From DATELY01 sp035276085 (GTDB lineage Bacteria > Pseudomonadota > Gammaproteobacteria > Steroidobacterales > Steroidobacteraceae): a stretch of DNA of 22,326 bases. Position numbers and translations under genes: made by a program. Below are positions 14,300 to 21,640 of the stretch, one piece after another (the stretch's first letter is position 1; each line of letters begins with the position of its first letter). The notes under the pieces are model-generated. The model did not search any database. It saw only the letters and a program-made list of their open reading frames with translations, and was not told the DNA's origin. The stretch spans positions 1-22,326 of the forward strand of contig DATELY010000293.1 in assembly GCA_035276085.1 (NCBI GenBank), read 5' to 3'.

Positions 14300-16609
14300 T
14301 TGGCACAGACACGAACAGCCACCCGTCTCGGTCCCACGATTGTGCGCTCGCTGCGCGAGAGCGCGCTGTGGGTCTGTGGCGCCATTGCGGTCATCGTCTT
14401 CGCCGCGCTGGTGAGCTTCGACCGTAACGATCCCTCCTTTGCCACCACGGGGGAGAGCGGACATCTCAGCAACGCGATCGGCCCCTTTGGCGCACATCTG
14501 GCCGGTGTGCTCGTCTGGTTGTTCGGTGGCCCTGCGTTTCTCTTTCCTGTCCTGATCGGACTCGCGGGCTGGCTTCTCTACCGTGAGCAGAAAAAGAACC
14601 ACGAAGCGCCCTCGCGCGCGACGCTGGCCTTTCGTGGCGCCGGCTTTCTGCTGACGCTGCTGACCAGCTGCGGTCTTGCGAGCCTCCATTTCGATGCCGA
14701 CAGCTACCCGAATTCGGCGGGCGGCGTGCTGGGCACGATGGTCGGTGGCGGCCTCGAGGCAGCACTGAGCTTCCTTGGTGCCACGCTGTTGCTGTTGGCG
14801 TTGTGGCTTGCAGGCGTGTCGCTGTTCGCGGGGCTGTCGTGGATCACGATCATGGATCGCGTGGGTCGTGGGACATTGACGGGCTTCGAATGGCTCCGCG
14901 GCAAAATCGAGAACGCACGGGAGATTCGCGCGGGTCGCGAAGAGAAGGAAGCGCGCAGCGAAGTCATTCGCGAAGAGCAGAAGCGTGTCGCAAGCCGCCC
15001 GCCGCCGAAGATCGAGCCGGTGGCGCAGAAAGTCGAGAAGAGCGAGCGCGTCGAGAAGGAGAAGCAGGTGCCGTTGTTCGAGCGTCCTGCATCGAAGGAA
15101 TTGCCGCAGCTCTCACTGTTGGACGATCCACCGCCGCACAAGCCGGGCTATTCGCCTGAGGCGCTGGAAGCCATGTCGCGGCTCGTCGAGCTCAAGCTCA
15201 AGGATTTCGGCGTGGATGCCGAAGTCGTCGAAGTCCATCCCGGCCCTGTCATCACGCGCTTCGAGTTGCGCCTGGCACCGGGTGTGAAGGTGAGCCAGAT
15301 CAGCAATCTGTCGAAGGACCTGGCGCGCTCGCTGTCCACCATCAGCGTCCGCGTGGTCGAGGTCATCCCGGGCAAGTCCACTGTCGGCCTGGAAATCCCG
15401 AACGAGAAGCGCGAGCTCGTGACGCTCGGCGAGATCATCAAGTCGCGCACGTACGACGACATGGCCTCTTCGCTTGCGTTGGTGCTGGGCAAGGACATCA
15501 GCGGTGGCCCGGTCGTTGCGGATCTCGCGCGCATGCCACATTTGCTCGTCGGCGGTACCACGGGTTCCGGTAAGTCGACCGCCGTGAATGCCATGGTGCT
15601 GTCGTTGCTCTACAAGGCAACGGCCGAGCAGGTGCGCATGATCATGATCGATCCGAAGATGCTGGAGCTGTCGGTGTACGAGGGCATCCCGCATCTGCTG
15701 GCACCTGTCGTCACCGACATGAAGGAAGCGGCGAATGCGCTGCGCTGGTGTGTCGCTGAAATGGAGCGTCGCTATCAGCTCATGGCTGCGCTCGGCGTGC
15801 GCAATCTCGCGGGCTTCAACCGCAAGGTGAAGGAAGCCGAGGACGCGGGTACGCCGATCCGCGATCCGATCCTCACGAAACACCTCGGGCCCGACGCCAA
15901 TCCCGAAGAGATTCCTTCACTCGACGAATTGCCGTTCGTCGTCGTCATCATCGACGAGCTCGCCGACCTCATGATGATCGTCGGCAAGAAGGTCGAGGAG
16001 TTGATCGCCCGTCTCGCGCAAAAAGCGCGCGCGTCCGGTATTCACTTGATTCTCGCGACGCAGCGTCCGTCCGTGGACGTCATCACAGGCTTGATCAAAG
16101 CGAACATTCCGACGCGCATCGCCTTCCAGGTGTCGGCGAAGGTCGACTCGCGCACGATTCTCGATCAGGGTGGCGCCGAGCAATTGCTGGGTCATGGCGA
16201 CATGTTGTTCCTGCAACCCGGGACCTCCGTGCCTGTGCGTGTGCACGGGGCGTTCGTGTCCGATCAGGAAGTGCACCGCGTCGTCGGCGACCTGAAAGGT
16301 GCTTCGCCGCCGAACTATCTGCCGGAAATATTGGAAGGCCCGAGCGGTCCTCTACCGGGTATTCCCGGAGAGGCTGGCGAAGGCGGCGGGGAGGGAACCG
16401 ATGGCGAACAGGACCCCTTATACGACGAGGCCGTACGCATCGTCGTCGAGAGCCGCAAGGCGTCGATCTCCGGTGTTCAGCGGCGCCTCAAGATCGGGTA
16501 CAACCGCGCGGCACGCATGATCGAAACCATGGAAGCCGCCGGCCTCGTCGGCCCGTTGCAGAGCAACGGCTCGCGTGAGGTGTTGGCGCCCGCACCGGTC
16601 GAGGATTGA
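14300..16609 (+). CDS. ftsK: DNA translocase FtsK
   Basis: A septal, membrane-anchored AAA+ DNA pump that clears and aligns chromosomes during division and activates XerCD at dif. With the TTG start at 14300 (product MAQTRTATRLGP...) it has 769 residues. A 4TM membrane domain covers the first 180 or so (WVCGAIAVIVFAALVSF, then three more helices) and is followed by a short charged linker. The alpha/beta motor has Walker A GGTTGSGKS at 418-426 and Walker B VVVIIDELADLMM near 545-557. A C-terminal gamma winged helix covers about 702-765 (DEAVRIVVESRKASISGVQR, then NRAARMIETMEAAGLVGP). The frame is open back to an ATG at 14132, but those 56 residues are cysteine-rich, unlike FtsK, and overlap the trxB promoter region, so I reject them. 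The linker is short compared with E. coli FtsK. Confidence 0.95.
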   Translation: MAQTRTATRLGPTIVRSLRESALWVCGAIAVIVFAALVSFDRNDPSFATTGESGHLSNAIGPFGAHLAGVLVWLFGGPAFLFPVLIGLAGWLLYREQKKNHEAPSRATLAFRGAGFLLTLLTSCGLASLHFDADSYPNSAGGVLGTMVGGGLEAALSFLGATLLLLALWLAGVSLFAGLSWITIMDRVGRGTLTGFEWLRGKIENAREIRAGREEKEARSEVIREEQKRVASRPPPKIEPVAQKVEKSERVEKEKQVPLFERPASKELPQLSLLDDPPPHKPGYSPEALEAMSRLVELKLKDFGVDAEVVEVHPGPVITRFELRLAPGVKVSQISNLSKDLARSLSTISVRVVEVIPGKSTVGLEIPNEKRELVTLGEIIKSRTYDDMASSLALVLGKDISGGPVVADLARMPHLLVGGTTGSGKSTAVNAMVLSLLYKATAEQVRMIMIDPKMLELSVYEGIPHLLAPVVTDMKEAANALRWCVAEMERRYQLMAALGVRNLAGFNRKVKEAEDAGTPIRDPILTKHLGPDANPEEIPSLDELPFVVVIIDELADLMMIVGKKVEELIARLAQKARASGIHLILATQRPSVDVITGLIKANIPTRIAFQVSAKVDSRTILDQGGAEQLLGHGDMLFLQPGTSVPVRVHGAFVSDQEVHRVVGDLKGASPPNYLPEILEGPSGPLPGIPGEAGEGGGEGTDGEQDPLYDEAVRIVVESRKASISGVQRRLKIGYNRAARMIETMEAAGLVGPLQSNGSREVLAPAPVED

Positions 16610-16720
16610 AGCGTGCGTTGATGCTCGATGGAAACTCTCGGTCGCGGAATCGATCTGAGGGTGGGCAATCCCGCTTCTGTAGTCATTTCCGTGTAACTCA
16701 TGCAATTCACCCTGTTCTGT

Positions 16721-17368
16721 ATGCGCCGACTGCTGTGGAGTCTGGGGCTGGTTTGTCTGGTTCCGATCGCGCATGCGGCCGCGGAGGATTCCGGTGCCAC
16801 TCGGGTCGAACAGTTCCTGCAGGGGTTGCAGAGCTTCGAAGCGAGCTTCAATCAGCGCCTGACGGACAAGTCGGGCCGCGTTCTGGATGAATCGTCGGGT
16901 CGATTGGCCATCCAGCGTCCCAACCGCTTCCGGTGGGACTATGAGGCACCCGCTGAACAAGTGATCGTCGCCGACGGCAAGCGCATCTGGTTGTACGACC
17001 CCGAGCTCGAGCAAGTGACGGTGCGACGACTGGATGATTCGTTGTCCGCAACGCCAGCGATGCTCTTGAGCGGCGAGGGCAAGCTGCAGGACAACTTCAA
17101 GGTGACGGGCGTGAAGCGCGAGCACAACGTGGAATGGGTCACGCTCGAACCGGTGCGCGCCGATACAGACTTCAAATCCGTGACGTTGGGCTTCGTGGGG
17201 TCGGAGCTGCGTCACATGCAGCTTGCCGACAAGTTGAACCAGACCACCAGCCTCGAATTCGCCGACATGCACAGCAACATTGCTCTCGATCCACAGCGCT
17301 TCACGTTCACTCCACCGCCTGGCGCGGACGTGATCGGTGGCGACGCGCCCGCGGAGGCGGCACGATGA
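16721..17368 (+). CDS. lolA: Outer-membrane lipoprotein carrier protein LolA
   Basis: A periplasmic chaperone that takes lipoproteins from LolCDE to LolB. From the ATG at 16721 it has 215 residues and a classic signal peptide (MRRLLWSLGLVCLVPIAHA, cleavage before AEDSG). The mature part has the LolA blocks FLQGLQSFEASFNQRLTDKS, SSGRLAIQRPNRFRWDYEAP, QVIVADGKRIWLYDPELEQV, LSATPAMLLSGEG and RFTFTPPPGADVI. An in-frame ATG at 16700 would prepend QFTLFC to the signal peptide. Neither start has a clear Shine-Dalgarno, and I prefer 16721 for signal-peptide shape. It follows ftsK, as in E. coli, and its stop overlaps the next start as ATGA. Confidence 0.93.
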   Translation: MRRLLWSLGLVCLVPIAHAAAEDSGATRVEQFLQGLQSFEASFNQRLTDKSGRVLDESSGRLAIQRPNRFRWDYEAPAEQVIVADGKRIWLYDPELEQVTVRRLDDSLSATPAMLLSGEGKLQDNFKVTGVKREHNVEWVTLEPVRADTDFKSVTLGFVGSELRHMQLADKLNQTTSLEFADMHSNIALDPQRFTFTPPPGADVIGGDAPAEAAR

Positions 17369-17760
17369 CGTTGCCGCTGCGCTTCCGTCGTACATGGGTC
17401 GTGATCGGCTGGGCGCTGGTCGCGCTGGCGATCTATGGATCGCTCACCGGGAATGCCGTCGTGACGCACTCCTCGATCAACGACAAAGTCATGCATGCAG
17501 GCACCTACGCCACGTTGAGCCTGTGGTTCGCGGGCATCTATCCGCGGTCGCGGTATTTGCTCATCGCATTGGGACTCTTCAGCCTCGGCATTTCGATGGA
17601 GCTGTTGCAAGGAGTGATGCGCGAGGGTCGCATGAAGGATGTTCACGATGTCATGGCGAACACGCTGGGCATCGGCATCGGTCTTGCGGTCGCCACGTGG
17701 TGGCTCGGCGGCTGGGCCCAGCGCCTGGAGCGCTTGCTGACTCCCAAAGCGGAGATGTGA
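17365..17760 (+). CDS. VanZ-like family membrane protein
   Basis: A 131-residue integral membrane protein with about four hydrophobic segments: WVVIGWALVALAIYGSL (11-27), YATLSLWFAGIY (48-59), YLLIALGLFSLGISMELLQG (64-83) and LGIGIGLAVATWWLGG (101-116). VanZ-like family residues are visible: D40-K41-x-x-H44, ME(79)LLQ and D95-V-M-A-N99-x-L-G102. Named after the teicoplanin-resistance protein VanZ, most family members have no established function, and nothing here suggests resistance. The ATG overlaps the lolA stop by 4 nt (ATGA), and rarA starts 5 bases after its stop, so lolA-vanZ-rarA form a tight operon. Confidence 0.85.
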   Translation: MTLPLRFRRTWVVIGWALVALAIYGSLTGNAVVTHSSINDKVMHAGTYATLSLWFAGIYPRSRYLLIALGLFSLGISMELLQGVMREGRMKDVHDVMANTLGIGIGLAVATWWLGGWAQRLERLLTPKAEM

Positions 17761-17765
17761 GCGCC

Positions 17766-19058
17766 ATGGCGGTTGCGCCCGCGATCGACGCACGTCCGCT
17801 GGCCGATCGCATGCGGCCGGCGAGCATCGAAGAATTCGTTGGACAGGAACACCTGCTCGCACCGGGCAAACCGTTGCGCCGCATGCTCGAGGGCGGCCAC
17901 CTTCATTCGATGATCTTCTGGGGTCCTCCCGGCTCGGGCAAGACGACGCTGGCTCGCCTGATCGCTGCCCGTTGTGAGGCCGAGTTCATCGCCTTGTCTG
18001 CCGTGATGGCAGGCGTCAAGGACATCCGCGCCGCAGTCGAGCAGGCACAGCAGACGCGCGCAAGCAGCGGTCGTCGCACGGTTCTGTTCCTGGACGAAGT
18101 GCACCGTTTCAACAAGGCGCAGCAGGATGCGTTCCTGCCGTGGGTGGAAGACGGCACATTGGTGTTCGTCGGTGCCACGACCGAGAACCCGTCGTTCGAG
18201 CTCAACAACGCTTTGTTATCGCGTGCCCGTGTGTACGTGCTGCGGGCTCTGCAGCCGGGCGACTCGATGCAATTGATCCAACGCGCGCTGAGCCTGCAGG
18301 ACGGCACAACGGGCATCGACGAAGGAGCGCTGGAGTTGCTTGCTCGCGCCGCCGATGGCGATGGCCGTCGGGCGTTGAACATGCTGGAGCTCGCGCTGGA
18401 TCTGGCAAGCGTCAAAGAGCCGCCGGTCATCGATGCGACCATCGCCGGCGAAGTGGCCGCTGGGGGCGTGCGTCGCTTCGATAAGCAGGGCGAAGCGTTC
18501 TACGATCAGATCTCGGCCTTGCACAAATCGGTACGCGGTAGCGACCCGGATGCAGCGCTGTACTGGTTGTGCCGCATGCTCGATGGCGGGTGCGATCCGC
18601 GGTATGTCGCGCGCCGCGTGCTGCGAATGGCCAGCGAGGATATCGGTAACGCGGACCCGCGGGCCCTGACGCTCGCACTCGAAGCCGCGGAAGTCTACGA
18701 GCGACTCGGATCACCGGAAGGGGAGCTTGCTCTCGCGCAAGCCGTCGTGTTCATGGCCTGTGCCGCCAAGAGCAATGCCGTGTATGCGGCCTTCAAGGAG
18801 GCCATGGCGGACGCCAAGTCCTCGGGCTCGTTGGACGTTCCGCTGCACTTACGCAATGCGCCGACGCGCCTGATGAAGCAGCTCGGTTACGGCAAGGACT
18901 ATCGCTACGCGCACGATGAGCCCGATGCCTATGCGGCCGGCGAGAAGTACCTGCCCGAAGAGCTCGAAGGCCGTCAGTATTACAGGCCGGTGCCGCGAGG
19001 GCTGGAGATCAAAATCGCCGAGGCTCTGGCCAAGCGGAAGGGAAGGAATGGCGGTTAG
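17766..19058 (+). CDS. rarA: Replication-associated recombination protein A (RarA/MgsA)
   Basis: A 430-residue AAA+ ATPase related to the clamp-loader and RuvB families, acting at stalled replication forks with SSB. Walker A GPPGSGKTTLARLIA begins at 53, Walker B is VLFLDEVHRFNKAQQDAFLP, and sensor 1 is FVGATTENPSFELNNALLSR. The C-terminal MgsA tetramerisation domain is represented by LHKSVRGSDPDAALYWLCRM, RRVLRMASEDIGNADP, AQAVVFMACAAKSNAVY and DVPLHLRNAPTRLMKQLGYG. I set the start at the ATG 17766, five bases after the vanZ-like stop, although the frame is open much further upstream within vanZ. Order lolA-rarA-serS is conserved in gammaproteobacteria. Confidence 0.95.
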   Translation: MAVAPAIDARPLADRMRPASIEEFVGQEHLLAPGKPLRRMLEGGHLHSMIFWGPPGSGKTTLARLIAARCEAEFIALSAVMAGVKDIRAAVEQAQQTRASSGRRTVLFLDEVHRFNKAQQDAFLPWVEDGTLVFVGATTENPSFELNNALLSRARVYVLRALQPGDSMQLIQRALSLQDGTTGIDEGALELLARAADGDGRRALNMLELALDLASVKEPPVIDATIAGEVAAGGVRRFDKQGEAFYDQISALHKSVRGSDPDAALYWLCRMLDGGCDPRYVARRVLRMASEDIGNADPRALTLALEAAEVYERLGSPEGELALAQAVVFMACAAKSNAVYAAFKEAMADAKSSGSLDVPLHLRNAPTRLMKQLGYGKDYRYAHDEPDAYAAGEKYLPEELEGRQYYRPVPRGLEIKIAEALAKRKGRNGG

Positions 19059-19136
19059 CGGTTGGTCAGAAGCGCTTCGCAGGGCGGGTTCTGTCTTAAA
19101 CTAACCGCCAACCGCCAACCGCCAACCGCCAACCGC
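19050..19136. repeat. AACCGCC heptamer array and complementary segment between rarA and serS
   Basis: Four full AACCGCC units (19103-19130) plus six bases of a fifth (to 19136) end 12 bases before the serS ATG. The 3' end of rarA, GGCGGTTAG (19050-19058, containing the stop codon), is the exact reverse complement of CTAACCGCC (19101-19109). GCGGTTGG (19058-19065) also complements the CCAACCGC present in each repeat junction, so several alternative hairpins can form in the transcript. A 10-bp palindrome GAAGCGCTTC (19069-19078) lies in the loop. No Shine-Dalgarno for serS is visible. A role in serS expression is inference. Confidence 0.75.
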
Positions 19137-19148
19137 GTTCTTTCACCC

Positions 19149-20426
19149 ATGCTCGATCCCAAACTCCTCCGTTCCGATCCCGCCGCTGTCGCTGCCAATC
19201 TCGCGCGCCGCGGTTTCACGCTCGACACCGCTCAGCTCCAGACGCTGGAAGAAGCGCGCAAGCGTTGGCAGGTGAAAGCGGACGAGCTGCGCAGCGAACG
19301 CAACAATCACGCGAAGACCGTGGGCAAGGCCAAAGCACAGGGACAGGACATCGCGCCGCTTCTCAAGCAGGTCGAGAACCTTGGCTTGGAGTTGGAGAAG
19401 GCGGAAGCGGAGCTCACGGCCGCGCAGCAGCAGCTCGACCAGTTGAGCTTGGGCCTGCCCAATCTCGTGCACGAGAGCGTGCCGGATGGCGGAGACGAAA
19501 CGGCGAATGTTGAAGTCCGTCGTTGGGGCGAGCCGCGGCAGTTCTCGTTCACACCGCGCGATCACGTCGACATCGGCGAGCGGCTCGGTCAGATGGACTT
19601 CGCCGCCGCGGGCAAGATCTCAGGTGCACGCTTCGTCGTCTTGGGTGGTGGGCTGGCTCATCTGCATCGCGCGCTGACGCAATTCATGCTGGATCTGCAC
19701 ACCCGCGAGCATGGCTATCGCGAAATGTACGTGCCCTATCTCGTGAGCCCCGAGACGATGAAGGGCACCGGTCAGCTCCCCAAGTTCGAAGGAGATTTCT
19801 TCGCGGTCAAAGGCGAACCAGCGCTGCTGCTGATTCCCACCGCCGAAGTGCCGCTGACGAACACCGTTCGCGATGAGATCCTGGAAGCGGCGCAGTTGCC
19901 GCTGAAGCTGACGGCACACACCCCCTGCTTTCGTTCGGAGGCGGGCTCCTACGGCAAGGACACCCGCGGCATGATCCGCCAGCACCAGTTCGAGAAGGTG
20001 GAGCTCGTGCACATCGCGCGGCCGCAGGACTCTTACGCCGCTCATGAAGAGCTCACGCGCAATGCCGAGGAGGTGTTGAAGCGCCTGGAGCTGCCGTATC
20101 GCACGATGCTTCTGTGCGCCGGCGACATGGGTTTCGGCGCAACGAAGACCTACGACCTGGAAGTGTGGCTGCCGGCGCAGAACAAGTATCGCGAGATCTC
20201 CTCCTGCTCGAACTGCGAGGCATTCCAGGCCCGTCGGATGCAGGCTCGCTGGCGCAACCCAGAGACCGGCAAACCCGAGCCGGTGCATACGCTCAACGGT
20301 TCGGGCGTCGCGGTCGGACGTGCGCTGGTGGCGGTGCTCGAGAACTATCAGCAGGAAGACGGCAGCGTCACGGTGCCGACAGTGCTGCGCCCCTACATGG
20401 GCGGTATCGAGAAGATCACGCCGTAA
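19149..20426 (+). CDS. serS: Seryl-tRNA synthetase
   Basis: A 425-residue class II aminoacyl-tRNA synthetase charging tRNA-Ser (and tRNA-Sec where present). The N-terminal MLDPKLLRSDPAAVAANLAR leads into the long tRNA-binding coiled coil (about 30-100, RKRWQVKADELRSERNNHA...). The catalytic core has motif 2 (TPCFRSEAGSYGKDTRGMIR, from about 257), the EISSCSNCEAFQARRMQARW segment, and motif 3 (LNGSGVAVGRALVAVLENYQ, about 380-400). I chose the ATG at 19149, the standard N-terminus. The 29-codon upstream extension is encoded by the heptamer repeats and is not SerS-like. It is last in the ftsK-lolA-vanZ-rarA-serS run. Confidence 0.97.
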   Translation: MLDPKLLRSDPAAVAANLARRGFTLDTAQLQTLEEARKRWQVKADELRSERNNHAKTVGKAKAQGQDIAPLLKQVENLGLELEKAEAELTAAQQQLDQLSLGLPNLVHESVPDGGDETANVEVRRWGEPRQFSFTPRDHVDIGERLGQMDFAAAGKISGARFVVLGGGLAHLHRALTQFMLDLHTREHGYREMYVPYLVSPETMKGTGQLPKFEGDFFAVKGEPALLLIPTAEVPLTNTVRDEILEAAQLPLKLTAHTPCFRSEAGSYGKDTRGMIRQHQFEKVELVHIARPQDSYAAHEELTRNAEEVLKRLELPYRTMLLCAGDMGFGATKTYDLEVWLPAQNKYREISSCSNCEAFQARRMQARWRNPETGKPEPVHTLNGSGVAVGRALVAVLENYQQEDGSVTVPTVLRPYMGGIEKITP

Positions 20427-20433
20427 ATAAAAA

Positions 20434-20460
20434 AGGCGCTGCCAATGTTCGGCAGCGCCT
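20434..20460 (-). terminator. Intrinsic terminator for the Bax-inhibitor gene, also usable downstream of serS
   Basis: A perfect 10-bp stem, AGGCGCTGCC (20434-20443) with GGCAGCGCCT (20451-20460), has a 7-nt loop. On the minus strand it is followed by TTTTTTATTTA, an excellent U-tract, 22 bases after the stop of the minus-strand gene. On the plus strand only CGTTC follows, so serS termination there would be weaker. Confidence 0.85.
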
Positions 20461-20482
20461 CGTTCATCGTGCGCAGCAGCGC

Positions 20483-21169
20483 TTAGCGGTTGGACGCAGC
20501 GCCCAACAGCCGCAGCAAGCTCAGGAACATGTTGTAGAGACTGACGTACAACGTCACCGTCGCGCGGATGTAGTTCGTTTCTCCACCGTTCACGATCTCG
20601 CTCGTCTGGTACAGGATGATTCCGCCGCTCACCAGCAAAAACAGGCCCGAAGCGACGAGCGACAACGTCGGCATAGGGTAGTGAAAGAAGGCGCTGGAGA
20701 TCACCGCGATCATCGCGAGAGCGAAGGCACCGATGGCGCCGATCGCGAGGAAACCGCCCATGAAGCTGAAGTCACGCTTGGTCGTGACCACGTAGGCGGA
20801 GAGTCCGAGGAAGGCAACCGCCGTCGTGCCGAGCGCCGTCATGACGATCTGCCCACCATTCGGGAGCATCGTCAGATAGGCGTTGAGGATCGGACCCAGC
20901 GTGAGACCGAGAAAGCCGGTCAACGCAAACGTCCACAGGACGCCCCACGCGCTGTCCTGCGTCTTGGTGACTGCAAAGAGCAAACCGAAGTACACCAGCA
21001 GCGTGAGCAGGCCGAAGTACGGCACATTCAGCGCCATCGACACACCCGCCATGACCGCGCTGAAGGCCAACGTCGCGCCCAGCAGCAGATAGGTGTTGCG
21101 CAACACCTTGTTGGTGCTCAGCGCGGACTCTCTGCGTCCTACGACGACTTGACTTGGAAACCGATCCAT
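20483..21169 (-). CDS. Bax inhibitor-1/YccA family membrane protein
   Basis: A 228-residue integral inner-membrane protein of the BI-1/YccA (TMBIM) family. About seven hydrophobic helices are visible, starting LRNTYLLLGATLAFSAVMAG (23-42), then YFGLLTLLVYFGLLFAV, WGVLWTFALTGFLGL and IVMTALGTTAVAFLGLSAY. They continue with FMGGFLAIGAIGAFALAMIA and LVASGLFLLVSGGIILYQTS, and end in YIRATVTLYVSLYNMFLSLL. The LYQTSEIVNGG and YNMFLSLLRLLG motifs are characteristic. In E. coli YccA interacts with the FtsH protease; eukaryotic members conduct calcium and modulate cell death. The physiological role here is not inferable. The ATG at 21169 has a strong GGAGAGGTG ribosome site. It is convergent with serS, with a shared terminator between. 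Confidence 0.93.
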   Translation of the reverse strand: MDRFPSQVVVGRRESALSTNKVLRNTYLLLGATLAFSAVMAGVSMALNVPYFGLLTLLVYFGLLFAVTKTQDSAWGVLWTFALTGFLGLTLGPILNAYLTMLPNGGQIVMTALGTTAVAFLGLSAYVVTTKRDFSFMGGFLAIGAIGAFALAMIAVISSAFFHYPMPTLSLVASGLFLLVSGGIILYQTSEIVNGGETNYIRATVTLYVSLYNMFLSLLRLLGAASNR

Positions 21170-21197
21170 AACACCTCTCCAGGTAATGACTCGCGTG

Positions 21198-21223
21198 TTA
21201 GACCTAACGCCCCAGACGAAGTT
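21198..21223 (-). promoter_or_regulatory. Candidate sigma-E-like promoter of the Bax-inhibitor gene
   Basis: On the minus strand, AACTT (21219-21223) and TCTAA (21198-21202) are separated by 16 bases, close to the sigma-E pattern GGAACTT-N16-TCTGA. Predicted transcription start is near 21191, about 22 nt before the ATG. A 6-bp inverted repeat GCCCCA/TGGGGC (21209-21214, 21225-21230) overlaps it. Low certainty; TAGAAT at about 21241-21246 is a possible sigma-70 -10 box instead. Confidence 0.3.
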
Positions 21224-21407
21224 TTGGGGCCGGGCTTCCGGAATTCTACCCGGACCCGGGTGCCAGCACCGATGTTGATTGCTTGAGGCTCTTCACCAAA
21301 ACGGTAACAATCGCGCGCCGTTCGTCCCGGCCCAGCGCCGGCGGGATTTCACCGACGCATTACGTCTGGGGGAGAGCCCGTAGCCAATTGGCATAGAGAG
21401 CTCCTGT

Positions 21408-21497
21408 GGAAGGGTGGCGGAGCGGTTGAACGCACCGGTCTTGAAAACCGGCATCAGAGCAATCTGATCGTGGGTTCGAATCCCACCCCTTCCGCCA
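21408..21497 (+). tRNA. tRNA-Ser (anticodon UGA)
   Basis: The acceptor stem GGAAGGG (21408-21414) pairs with CCCTTCC (21487-21493), followed by G and an encoded CCA (21495-21497). The anticodon stem CCGGT/ACCGG encloses the loop CTTGAAA, with anticodon TGA at 21442-21444. A long variable arm (ATCAGAGCAATCTGAT) identifies a class II tRNA, and the T loop GGTTCGAATCC is standard. It closely matches E. coli tRNA-Ser(UGA). It is transcribed toward an AT-richer accessory gene and is a plausible integration site. Confidence 0.97.
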
Positions 21498-21627
21498 AAA
21501 TACAAGCACTTACACAGCTCGACTACAATCCGCAGCGTGAGTTAACCACAACCGAAAGCCCCTACCGCCTTTGGAGCTTTCGCCAACCAGGACAATGGCA
21601 CGGTAAGCCGAATGTAAGCGACGGTTT

Positions 21628-21632
21628 GGAGG
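21628..21632 (+). promoter_or_regulatory. Shine-Dalgarno that fixes the DarT start
   Basis: GGAGG lies 8 bases upstream of the ATG at 21641. This decides the start against a longer in-frame reading from 21470 that begins inside the tRNA. Confidence 0.85.
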
Positions 21633-21640
21633 ACCAACGC

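Noticed and set aside
17337..17765. N-terminal extension of RarA
   Set aside because: It lies wholly within the vanZ-like gene in another frame and has no similarity to RarA; the ATG at 17766 gives the normal protein.
19103..19136. CRISPR-like array
   Set aside because: The units are seven bases in direct contact with no spacers, so it is a simple tandem repeat. No CRISPR array is seen anywhere in the window.
19062..19148. 29-residue N-terminal extension of SerS
   Set aside because: Encoded largely by the heptamer array and not found in SerS proteins, which start MLDPKLLR.
21293..21505. 70-codon minus-strand frame (begins MYFGGRGGIRTHDQ)
   Set aside because: It is the antisense of tRNA-Ser, a well-known artefact of gene callers; no independent support.
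21470..21640. N-terminal extension of the DarT gene
   Set aside because: It would start inside the tRNA gene and adds non-family residues. The ATG at 21641 has a GGAGG site and gives the family N-terminus.
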